Shown: positions 1 to 6,308 of the stretch, one piece after another
Layout of the letters: each line of letters opens with the position of its first letter
Position numbering within the stretch: position 1 is the stretch's first letter
From: Chloroflexota bacterium
GTDB lineage: Bacteria > Chloroflexota > UBA11872 > VXOZ01
Assembly: GCA_009839775.1 (NCBI GenBank)
Contig: VXOZ01000387.1
Location: 1 to 9,396 of the forward strand
Length of the DNA: 9,396 bases
Direction: 5' to 3'
Translations under genes and position numbers: made by a program
The notes under the pieces: model-generated
Seen by the model: the letters and a program-made list of their open reading frames with translations, nothing else
Told to the model about the DNA's origin: nothing
Databases searched by the model: none

Positions 1-546
1 ATATTGTTGCTTGTTGTCATCTGCAGTGGAATACTGGGAGCCGCAATGGGCATAGTGCGACGTTGGAGCGTGCGCCGTGGCATCGCTTGGCGGTTACTCG
101 TCGGCCACTACTTCTCTTCACATCCAGGCCCGCAGTCGGTCATTGCTCTCGTTGTAGTGCCTTTGTTGGTTGCGGCCATTTTGCATGCAACGAGTGCGGC
201 GGCCGGATACACATTGAGTTTTGCTCCTTTGTTTTTCTTAATCTTCCCACCTGCTTGGATGCTGTCTGGATTGATGTTTGAGTCGGCGTGGGAGGCTCTT
301 GTGTTTCCCTTGCTACGCTCTACGGCCGCCGAACCGATGAAGTGGCTGGCGCGCGAGGCCGCGCTCTTTCGCTTGCTTAAGGACGATTCCTACCTCTTCG
401 GCTGCCGCCTCAATGAAGTCAGCATCGATTCCCACTCCGGCGTCGCTCACATTCATGGCGACTTTCGGACACCCGATCATTTGCGCCGCGTGCGGGAAGT
501 CGGCCTGCGAGTAATCGGTGTCAAAGAGGTGGAAGTAACCGTTTAG
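1..546 (+). CDS. Membrane protein with C-terminal BON-like domain (5' end cut by window)
   Basis: The reading frame is open at base 1, so the gene probably begins upstream; a TTG at 4 or ATG at 46 could also be starts, but neither has a convincing ribosome site. Numbering from the TTG, the visible 180 residues contain hydrophobic segments at about 1-18, 46-65 and 71-100, a basic connecting stretch (VRRWSVRR), and a soluble tail. Residues 127-180 follow the BON pattern: a short strand, SGVAHIHG (the usual 'G-V-V-x-L-x-G' turn), a helix rich in Arg/Glu, then VIGVKEVEV, matching the closing 'v-x-GV-x-x-V' strand. BON domains bind membranes or phospholipids in envelope proteins. Here the domain is inferred by eye and its partner segment is unrecognised. 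A 108-bp gap without an obvious terminator separates it from SBP-1, so cotranscription is possible. Confidence 0.6.
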   Translation: MLLLVVICSGILGAAMGIVRRWSVRRGIAWRLLVGHYFSSHPGPQSVIALVVVPLLVAAILHATSAAAGYTLSFAPLFFLIFPPAWMLSGLMFESAWEALVFPLLRSTAAEPMKWLAREAALFRLLKDDSYLFGCRLNEVSIDSHSGVAHIHGDFRTPDHLRRVREVGLRVIGVKEVEVTV

Positions 547-654
547 GGTATGCCCTGCAGAGTTAGAGGCTTCGACCGTAAAGTAGCTGCTAGCTTTGCG
601 CTCATAAAACCCAGAGACTCAAAGCTCCAGATCGCCTAAGGAATTCACTAGAGA

Positions 655-1986
655 ATGACGCGACGCGAACTGCTCGGTGGTGCGTGGTACGGGGTTAGTA
701 TCGTTCTGGTACTGAGCTGCGGCAGCGACAAAGAGGATCGATCCTCACCTGATGAGCCCGGTTCCCGGCAGGGCTCCGTCGTCGTTCCCCCCAAGGAGAC
801 GCAGCATTTCACGCTCGCCGTTCTCGATCATCCCTTAGCGGTCACACCCGGTCAGAATGCCATTCAGGCATGGACTGAGGGCCATGTTCCCGGCGCGGCT
901 CTGGGGACGGAATTGCAGCTCACCAAAGTCCCGATGCAGGGCGGCATAAAGGAATTCCTGGGTTCCCAAGCAGCAAGCGGAGTGGCTGTGGACTTGATCT
1001 GGCTTCCCCACAGTGAGGACATGCCCGACTTGTTCAAGTCCGGGTTGCTGGCGCCTCTGGATCGGTGGCTGGAGGTAGATCAGTCGGCCCCGCTCGAGGC
1101 GTTTGCCGTAGAATCCCGCCACTTGGTGCGCTTTCGTGCGCAGACGTTTGCGTTGCCGCTGGCAATCGCGCCGGTCGTGCTTGCGCACAATTCATCCCGA
1201 TTCGAACGCGCCAATCTGGCGGCGCCCACGAGCGACTGGAAATGGATTGACTTCATAGAGGCGGGCAAGAGCCTAACGGAAGACATCAACGGCGACGGCA
1301 CACCGGACCGCTGGGGCTTTATGGCGCCCGGGCATTTCCCGGAGTGGCTAGTATTCCTGCATCAACAAGACGTTGCTGTCGTAGACCTCGATACCAGTCA
1401 GATAGGCATGGATGGTCCGGCGAGCATTCGTGCGCTCACCGCTTGGGACGAGTTGGGAAGAGTGCACGGCATTCTCCCCTATGGACCGGACACTTCGGTG
1501 GCAAGACTGCAGGGCCTAAACGACTTTCTGCAAAGAGGCATGCAATTTACCTATTACTTCAACTCTCTGCCCCAGCAATGGAGGGAGGTCACCCCACTTC
1601 CCACCGGAGCGCGGAGCTCGGCTCCCCTTGCTCTTGCGGAGGCGTTGGCCGTGCCGGACGCCGCACAGGGAGACCGTGTCTATGAGGCCCTTGTACCGTT
1701 GGCGCTCTGGATTGCGGAGCGTCGCGCGATGCCTGCGACGACCGCCGGCTGGCAGTTCATCCAGCGCCCGGACCGAGACCACTTTAACCTGATTTTTGCC
1801 GAGTCAACGCAGGACACGTTGCTCGATGCGCTGCACAACGCTAAAGCCTCCCACGTTGCCAGCAGTCCGGGATTGTCACAGGGGCTCTTCAATATCGTCA
1901 CGTATCGTCTGGCGCGGGACGAGGTGGGAATTGAGCAGGCAATCGAGCAGGCAAGAAACTGGTTACAGAACTACGTCGGTTCGTAA
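655..1986 (+). CDS. SBP-1: extracellular solute-binding lipoprotein, ABC sugar-type (family 1)
   Basis: Predicted surface-anchored ligand-binding component of an ABC importer; the ligand is unknown, but sugars or oligosaccharides are usual for this family. The 443-aa protein starts with a twin-arginine-like MTRRELLGG, a hydrophobic stretch and a lipobox V-L-S-C with the acylated cysteine at 22, followed by an acidic/Ser/Pro linker. Family hallmarks are DLIWLP at 113-118, LLAPLDRWLE at 131-140, the SDWKWIDFIEAGKSLT helix at 193-208, and a calcium-loop-like DINGDGTPDRWGF at 210-222. The ATG start matches the conserved MTRR start of the two paralogs; AAGGA at 638-642 lies 12 nt upstream, a rather long spacing. 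It is 18 residues shorter than SBP-2/3, mostly from missing residues between the linker and the DLIWLP motif. No permease or ATPase gene is adjacent. The gene ends 57 bp before a strong hairpin. Confidence 0.87.
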   Translation: MTRRELLGGAWYGVSIVLVLSCGSDKEDRSSPDEPGSRQGSVVVPPKETQHFTLAVLDHPLAVTPGQNAIQAWTEGHVPGAALGTELQLTKVPMQGGIKEFLGSQAASGVAVDLIWLPHSEDMPDLFKSGLLAPLDRWLEVDQSAPLEAFAVESRHLVRFRAQTFALPLAIAPVVLAHNSSRFERANLAAPTSDWKWIDFIEAGKSLTEDINGDGTPDRWGFMAPGHFPEWLVFLHQQDVAVVDLDTSQIGMDGPASIRALTAWDELGRVHGILPYGPDTSVARLQGLNDFLQRGMQFTYYFNSLPQQWREVTPLPTGARSSAPLALAEALAVPDAAQGDRVYEALVPLALWIAERRAMPATTAGWQFIQRPDRDHFNLIFAESTQDTLLDALHNAKASHVASSPGLSQGLFNIVTYRLARDEVGIEQAIEQARNWLQNYVGS

Positions 1987-2043
1987 AACCCTCCCATTAG
2001 GACCAGAGATGCGGTCATTAGGATGGTTGAAGTTGACATAAAC

Positions 2044-2069
2044 AAACCCGCTGCACATGCAGCGGGTTT
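2044..2069. terminator. Bidirectional intrinsic terminator between SBP-1 and pspAA
   Basis: A perfect 11-bp stem (AAACCCGCTGC / GCAGCGGGTTT) encloses a 4-base loop, ACAT. On the plus strand the stem ends in TTT followed by CAAATTT; on the minus strand it runs into GGGTTTGTTTA. It lies 57 bp after the SBP-1 stop and 42 bp after the pspAA stop, between convergent genes, so it probably ends both transcripts. Confidence 0.88.
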
Positions 2070-2111
2070 CAAATTTCAGCCTAGGGTTGACGACCAGCCT
2101 GTTTACTGAGC

Positions 2112-2399
2112 CTATTCCGCGCGGCCGGGGATGAAGCCCTCTGCGCCGAAAAGCTTCTGGGCTTCTTCCAGCGTCTCATCCGGCGGCGGCAGGATGACGT
2201 CTGACGGCACGATCTCATCGTCCTGAAGGGCGGTACCCTTCTGGGTAACTAAGTCATGCATCTGCTGCAGTAACTCTTGAAAAGCCTTGTCGTCGGACCC
2301 CGACACGGCCTCTTCGATCGCATCATCAAAGCGCTGCAAGTCAGTAGCGATAGCGTCGTCAAGGCGGTATTGACCCACAGTTGCGATGCGGACTATCAT
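2112..2399 (-). CDS. pspAA: PspA-associated protein PspAA
   Basis: This 95-aa soluble protein starts MIVRIATVGQYRLDD and ends with VPSDVILPPPDETLEEAQKL and a GFIPG tail. That layout is the one I know for the small PspA-associated protein PspAA, found next to pspA in actinobacterial, chloroflexote and related genomes. Its biochemical function is not established; it is thought to act with PspA in membrane-stress adaptation. There is no signal peptide or membrane segment, and the protein is acidic. The start codon overlaps the pspA stop (ATGA at 2396-2399), so the two are translationally coupled in one operon. Identification rests on recalled family motifs and the diagnostic neighbour; the length is typical. 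Confidence 0.82.
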   Translation of the reverse strand: MIVRIATVGQYRLDDAIATDLQRFDDAIEEAVSGSDDKAFQELLQQMHDLVTQKGTALQDDEIVPSDVILPPPDETLEEAQKLFGAEGFIPGRAE

Positions 2400-3127
2400 G
2401 CGCGGTCCTCCAACTGCTTCTTGTCTTTGCCCGCGAGCTGTAGTTTGAGCATTTCCAGCTCTTCCTCCACACCGCTTTCGGCGCTGAGCTTATTCAACTC
2501 TCTATCCACAAAATCGGATCGAGAACCGGTCGAGTCTTCAAGGACACCGGTATCTACAAGCTCATCGATAGCCAGCGCCCGCGCCTGTAGAGATTCCGTG
2601 CGCTCTTCCGCCCGCTCGACGAGCAAAGAGACGTCGGCCATTTCTTCCGACAAGCCCGATACGGTCTCACTGATGCGTGTCTGCGCCTCTGCCGCGCTGT
2701 ACTGCGCCTTGATGACTTCTTTCCGCGTGCGGAAATTCTCTACTTTTGCCACCAGTTTCTGCTCAGTGAGCGCCAGACGCTCTTGATCCTGCTCTAGGGC
2801 CTGGATCTGTTGCCGTAGCCCCTCTGCCTGCGTGACGACCAGTTGCTTGCGCTGCAACGCGATGCGGGCGAGGTCTTCCCGACCGGCCTCAACCGCGCGC
2901 TGGGCTTGGTCCACCAGCTTGGCCTCATTACTCTCCAACTTTGCGGCCTGCATTTCGAGGCGCCGTTTAGAAGTTACAACTTCGACGATGCCTCGTTTTA
3001 CCTTATGCAGTTGCTCAAGCTGTCGTTCGTAGGCATAGTCAAGCGTCTCGGCCGGGTCTTCAGATCGGTCTAGTAGCGCATTTATCTTGGCGCTGAGCAC
3101 AGCGCCCATCCGTGAAAAGATGCCCAT
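2396..3127 (-). CDS. pspA: PspA/IM30 family phage-shock protein
   Basis: PspA binds the inner face of damaged membranes, oligomerises into ESCRT-III-like scaffolds and helps maintain membrane integrity. The 243-aa product begins MGIFSRMGAVLSAKINALLD, the amphipathic membrane-binding helix, followed by the conserved EDPAETLDYAYERQLEQL segment at about 22-40. Residues 40-190 are almost unbroken heptad-rich coiled coil, including the conserved GREDLARIALQRKQ stretch. The tail contains AIDELVDTGVLED and a closing VEEELEMLKLQL helix, typical of PspA forms paired with PspAA. A GGAGG-type ribosome site (complement of 3133-3139) sits 5 nt before the ATG. It is first in the pspA-pspAA operon. No pspF, pspB/C, liaI or other regulator gene is visible, so its control cannot be read from the window. 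Confidence 0.93.
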   Translation of the reverse strand: MGIFSRMGAVLSAKINALLDRSEDPAETLDYAYERQLEQLHKVKRGIVEVVTSKRRLEMQAAKLESNEAKLVDQAQRAVEAGREDLARIALQRKQLVVTQAEGLRQQIQALEQDQERLALTEQKLVAKVENFRTRKEVIKAQYSAAEAQTRISETVSGLSEEMADVSLLVERAEERTESLQARALAIDELVDTGVLEDSTGSRSDFVDRELNKLSAESGVEEELEMLKLQLAGKDKKQLEDRA

Positions 3128-3289
3128 TCACACTCCTCCGGTCCGGTGACCGCGTGGGTCTCCTTCAACCGACTTGACACTGCCTCAAGTATCCCATAGG
3201 TATGCTACATGGTCAAACGACTTTGGGGAGCATTTTGCTACAGGCAACTCTTGCCATAAGAAGTTGAAACGCTCCAAAAGGTGATCGAG

Positions 3290-3318
3290 TTGCAATTTAC
3301 ATAATGCACCGGTACACT
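3290..3318 (+). promoter_or_regulatory. Candidate sigma-70-type promoter for SBP-2/SBP-3
   Basis: TTGCAA and TACACT are separated by exactly 17 bp, 155 bp ahead of the SBP-2 start. Each box has four matches to consensus. This is a weak prediction; similar pairs arise by chance in a spacer of this length. Confidence 0.22.
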
Positions 3319-3427
3319 TGGATATGTGCACAGACGCAAGGAATCCCGAAGAGAATCGCCGGCCGTCTGTCAATACAATGTCAGCCGCCTGGGATTTACA
3401 TGAGCGACTGAAGAATTGCCAATGGGT

Positions 3428-3447
3428 CCTGAGGGTTAAGTCTCAGG
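3428..3447 (+). promoter_or_regulatory. Small inverted repeat upstream of the SBP-2 ribosome site
   Basis: CCTGAG and CTCAGG form a perfect 6-bp inverted repeat with an 8-base loop, ending 11 bases before the AAGGAGG of SBP-2. It could be an operator half-site pair or a leader hairpin. No equivalent was seen ahead of SBP-1 or SBP-3, and chance occurrence is plausible. Confidence 0.25.
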
Positions 3448-3458
3448 TCGAAGTGTGG

Positions 3459-3465
3459 AAGGAGG
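3459..3465 (+). promoter_or_regulatory. Ribosome binding site that fixes the GTG start of SBP-2
   Basis: AAGGAGG lies 7 nt before GTG at 3473. The longer frame, from GTG at 3455, would start upstream of this site and place it inside the coding sequence. The chosen start also gives the MTRR N-terminus shared by all three paralogs. Confidence 0.85.
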
Positions 3466-3472
3466 AAGTACC

Positions 3473-4858
3473 GTGACACGGCGCGAATGGCTCAGTCTTG
3501 TAGCTTTCAGTAGTGCAGTGTTGCTGCAGGCAAGTTGTGGTGGTGATGAGGATGACGAGCAATCGTCACGGATGGAACCAAGTCCCCGCGCGGGAAACGG
3601 CGTGGAGATCACCAAAGAACCCCGGCAGTTTACGCTGGCATACCTGGAGCATCCATACTTCGTTAACCCGCCCAAGCCAAGCATCCTCGGCCGGGAAGTG
3701 GTATCGGGGTGGAACAGTGGCAATCTGCCTGGCGCGCCCGAGGGAGCAACGTTAGAGTTCGTCGCCATGCCTAGGGTAACCGATGAAGGCAACCGCTTTC
3801 TGGGTGCCGCGTCAGTAGTTGAGTTTCTGGGCACGACTGCGGCAGGCGGGGTTGCCGCAGCGGATGTGGTCTGGCTTCCCTCCTATGCACAAATCATGGA
3901 TATCCTCAGAGCCAAGTTCTTCGCTCCGCTTGATCGCTGGTTGCAGGGGGATAAGCAGACTCCGTTGGAAGCGTTTTCGGATGAGGTCATACGTCTTGTG
4001 CGATATAAGGGCCAGACCCTCGGTTTGCCTATTGCGGTGGCCCCCGGCATCCTGGGCTACGACGCAATCAGCTTTCAGCGTGCCAACGTGGCCGCGCCTG
4101 CTACCGAATGGACTTGGTCGGAATTCATCGAGGTGGGCCAGCGCCTGACTCTGGACGCGAATGAAGACGGCAAGCCGGAACAGTGGGGCCTTTCAGCGAA
4201 TTGGGACTTCCCAGACTGGCTGCCATTCCTGCTACAAGAGGGCGGTGAAATCGTAGACTTGGATTCAGGCGTAATTCGTCTGGAAGGACCAACCGCCATA
4301 AACGCGCTCACGGCCTGGGATGAAATGGGTAGAGAGTATGGCATCTACCCGTACGGGACGGAGGTTACGGATGCGGATTTGCGGGGCTACGAGGATGTTG
4401 TTCCGAGTGCCATGCGCTTTTCGCGGTTCAATAAGCATCCGTGGGGCTATTGGCCCGACTATGCATCAATGCCGCAAGGATCAAAGAAAGCCACGCCGCT
4501 GCTCCTGGAGGAAGTGCTGGCCGTGCCGGCCGCTGCAGCCGCGGACGATGCGTATGCAGCGCTCATTCCTCTGGCTCACTGGATTGGCGAACGCCGGGTC
4601 TTGCCTGCCGTGACCTCCGGCTGGCAGTTCCTGGAGAAACCGGACACCGGCCACTTCGACTTGATATTCCCGGAAGCGATGCGGCAGACCGCGTTAGAGA
4701 GCTTGCCCCATGCTAAAGCGTCCCAGGCGGCAAGTAGTTCCCAAATCTCCTATCACCTCTTTTACCAAGTCACGCTGCCCTTGGCCCGTGGCGAGGTTGT
4801 TGTCGAGCAAGCGATCGATCGGGCGGTCATTTGGCTTCAGAGCTATCTCGCTGAATGA
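3473..4858 (+). CDS. SBP-2: extracellular solute-binding lipoprotein, ABC sugar-type (family 1)
   Basis: Predicted exported ligand-binding protein for ABC import, 461 aa from a GTG start. The N-terminus MTRREWLSL resembles a Tat signal; the hydrophobic core ends L-L-Q-A-S-C, with Cys22 the likely lipidated residue, although Gln at -3 is unusual. A very acidic linker (GGDEDDEQ) follows. Core motifs are DVVWLP at 131-136, APLDRWLQ at 151-158, TEWTWSEFIEVGQRLT at 211-226, the calcium-loop-like DANEDGKPEQWG at 228-239, and WDFPDWLPFLLQEGGEIVDLD at 244-264. The C-terminal helix pair contains HLFYQVTLPLARGEVVVEQ. It aligns with SBP-3 without a gap; my hand count gives about two thirds identity over the first 300 residues. 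SBP-3 starts 20 bp downstream, so the pair is probably cotranscribed. Substrate cannot be inferred, and no transporter genes are present. Confidence 0.88.
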   Translation: MTRREWLSLVAFSSAVLLQASCGGDEDDEQSSRMEPSPRAGNGVEITKEPRQFTLAYLEHPYFVNPPKPSILGREVVSGWNSGNLPGAPEGATLEFVAMPRVTDEGNRFLGAASVVEFLGTTAAGGVAAADVVWLPSYAQIMDILRAKFFAPLDRWLQGDKQTPLEAFSDEVIRLVRYKGQTLGLPIAVAPGILGYDAISFQRANVAAPATEWTWSEFIEVGQRLTLDANEDGKPEQWGLSANWDFPDWLPFLLQEGGEIVDLDSGVIRLEGPTAINALTAWDEMGREYGIYPYGTEVTDADLRGYEDVVPSAMRFSRFNKHPWGYWPDYASMPQGSKKATPLLLEEVLAVPAAAAADDAYAALIPLAHWIGERRVLPAVTSGWQFLEKPDTGHFDLIFPEAMRQTALESLPHAKASQAASSSQISYHLFYQVTLPLARGEVVVEQAIDRAVIWLQSYLAE

Positions 4859-4865
4859 AAATCAG

Positions 4866-4871
4866 AAGGAG
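4866..4871 (+). promoter_or_regulatory. Ribosome binding site that fixes the GTG start of SBP-3
   Basis: AAGGAG lies 7 nt before GTG at 4879. An in-frame ATG at 4855 overlaps the SBP-2 stop as ATGA, but it lies ahead of this site and would add MKIRRRYT before the conserved MTRR start. I therefore prefer 4879. Confidence 0.82.
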
Positions 4872-4878
4872 ATATACC

Positions 4879-6264
4879 GTGACGCGACGTAAATGGCTTA
4901 GTCTCGCAGTTTTTGGTAGTGCGGTGTTACTGCAGGCAAGTTGCGGTGGTAATGAGGATGAAGAGCGGGAATCGCAGGCAGAACCAAGTCCCCGCCCCGG
5001 AAACGTGGTCGAGACCACCAAAGAGCCCCGGCAGCTAAAGTTGGCGTACTTGGAACATCCAACCATATCTAATCCTCCCAAGCCAAGCATTCTTGCCCGG
5101 GAAGTGAAAAAGGGATGGAACAGCGGTGACATTCCAGGCATGTCTGAAGGAACAACGCTCGACCTCGTCGAGATACCTCACAAGACCGATGAGCAACATA
5201 GAATTCTTGGTGCGCCTTCGGTGGTCGAATTCCTTAACGCGAGTGCGGCCGGCGGAGTTCCTCTGGCAGATGTGGTCTGGATTCCGCCCTATGCGCAAGT
5301 CATAGAACTTCTGAGATCCGGTTTGTTCGCACCGCTAGATCGCTGGCTGCAAACAGACTCACGTAACCCGCTGGATGCGTTCTCGCGAGAGGCCCGCCGC
5401 CTCGTACGGTTCGAAGGCCAAACACGCGCCTTGCCCTTGGCGATCGCTCCCGGTGTAGTGGGCTACGACGCAGGCCGGTTTGAACGCGCCAACGTGGCTG
5501 CCCCCGCTTCCAATTGGACCTGGCAAGACTTTATCAAGGCAGCCAAAGGCCTTACTGTGGACGCTAACGACGACGGAAATCCCGAGCAGTGGGGGTTTTC
5601 TGCCACCTGGGACTTCCCCGATTGGCTGCCATTCCTGCTCCAAGAGGGCGGCGAGATCGTAGACTTGGACACCGGCAGGATTGGCATGGATGGACCGGCC
5701 AGCGTCTCCGCGCTCACCGCGTGGGATGAACTGGGTAGAGTGCATGGCATCCACCCTTACGGGCCCGATATCACGGATATCGAGCTACTGGGCTTTGAGG
5801 ATACCCTCAAGAGCGGGATGCACTTTTCGCAATTCCAAAAGCGACCGTGGCACAATTGGCCCGACTTAGCGCCCATTCCACAAGAATCTCAGAATTCTAC
5901 GCCGCTCTCTGTTGAAGAAGTGCTGGCCGTGCCGGCGGAAGCAGCGGACGAGAGCGGATATGATGCACTTGTTCCACTCGCCCACTGGCTCGGAGAGCGG
6001 CGGGTATTGCCCGCAGTCACCACTGGTTGGCAATTCATTGAGCAAGCCGATACGGACCACTTCGACCTGATACTCCCTGAGGCGATGCAAGAAGTGGCGC
6101 TGGATGGCCTGGCTAGGGGGAAAGCCTCCTACGCGGCGAGTAGTCCTATGATTCCGTACCACCTCTTCTACCAAGTCACGCTACCATTGGCGCGCGGCGA
6201 GGTTGTAGTCGAACAGGCAATCGATCAGGCAGTAAATTGGCTGCGAGGTTACCTGGCTGAATAG
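4879..6264 (+). CDS. SBP-3: extracellular solute-binding lipoprotein, ABC sugar-type (family 1)
   Basis: Tandem paralog of SBP-2, also 461 aa, and gapless against it from the start codon to the shared YLAE terminus. The leader MTRRKWLSLAVFGSAVLLQA precedes Cys22, with the same Gln at -3 of the lipobox and an acidic linker (GGNEDEERES). Conserved elements are DVVWIP at 131-136, APLDRWLQ at 151-158, SNWTWQDFIKAAKGLT at 211-226, the calcium-loop-like DANDDGNPEQWGF at 228-240, and WDFPDWLPFLLQEGGEIVDLD at 244-264. Near 260-300 its protein sequence (IGMDGPAS, WDELGRVHGI) is closer to SBP-1 than to SBP-2. Predicted role: extracellular capture of a sugar-like ligand for an ABC importer encoded elsewhere. 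It is the last gene of the two-gene unit, ending 8 bp before a 15-bp inverted repeat. Confidence 0.88.
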   Translation: MTRRKWLSLAVFGSAVLLQASCGGNEDEERESQAEPSPRPGNVVETTKEPRQLKLAYLEHPTISNPPKPSILAREVKKGWNSGDIPGMSEGTTLDLVEIPHKTDEQHRILGAPSVVEFLNASAAGGVPLADVVWIPPYAQVIELLRSGLFAPLDRWLQTDSRNPLDAFSREARRLVRFEGQTRALPLAIAPGVVGYDAGRFERANVAAPASNWTWQDFIKAAKGLTVDANDDGNPEQWGFSATWDFPDWLPFLLQEGGEIVDLDTGRIGMDGPASVSALTAWDELGRVHGIHPYGPDITDIELLGFEDTLKSGMHFSQFQKRPWHNWPDLAPIPQESQNSTPLSVEEVLAVPAEAADESGYDALVPLAHWLGERRVLPAVTTGWQFIEQADTDHFDLILPEAMQEVALDGLARGKASYAASSPMIPYHLFYQVTLPLARGEVVVEQAIDQAVNWLRGYLAE

Positions 6265-6272
6265 TCAGAACG

Positions 6273-6308
6273 AATAAGTTCCGAGAAGATACATTCTCGG
6301 AACTTATT
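6273..6308. terminator. Long perfect inverted repeat after SBP-3, probable terminator
   Basis: A 15-bp perfect stem (AATAAGTTCCGAGAA / TTCTCGGAACTTATT) has a 6-base loop, GATACA. The central GTTCCGAGAA pairing gives stability, and the TTATT at the base acts as a short, impure U-run. It begins 8 bp after the SBP-3 stop. It is less GC-rich than the hairpin at 2044-2069, so termination strength is uncertain. Confidence 0.75.

Larger units (their letters stand above)
3128..3472. other. Divergent intergenic region between pspA and SBP-2
   Basis: This 345-bp spacer must hold promoters for both directions, but none matches consensus well. The best plus-strand candidate is TTGCAA (3290-3295), a 17-bp gap, then TACACT (3313-3318), with four of six matches in each box. 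A TTGACA at 3174-3179 has no good -10 at normal spacing. Small inverted repeats are present: GGCAA/TTGCC with a 3-base loop at 3243-3255, and CCTGAG/CTCAGG at 3428-3447. A 62-codon minus-strand frame at 3185-3373 has no recognisable features and no ribosome site, so I do not call it a gene. Confidence 0.6.

Noticed and set aside
2277..2786. 169-codon plus-strand open frame antisense to pspA/pspAA
   Set aside because: Ser/Arg/Thr-rich low-complexity translation, no ribosome site, and it lies opposite two well-recognised genes; it is a codon-bias shadow.
3185..3373. 62-codon minus-strand frame upstream of pspA
   Set aside because: No Shine-Dalgarno sequence, no recognisable motif, and it sits where the divergent promoters must be.
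3366..3382. TGTCA direct repeat, 11 bp start to start, as a possible CRISPR-like or operator array
   Set aside because: Only two 5-base copies; expected by chance and not extended by further units.
4252..4371. Recent gene conversion between SBP-1 and SBP-3
   Set aside because: The protein similarity is striking, but many silent differences separate the two copies, so a recent copied tract is not supported.
4864..4878. Expression-vector contamination suggested by the T7-like ribosome site
   Set aside because: The match stops after 15 bases; flanking sequence is native SBP-2 stop and SBP-3 coding DNA, with no T7 promoter, lac operator or tag.
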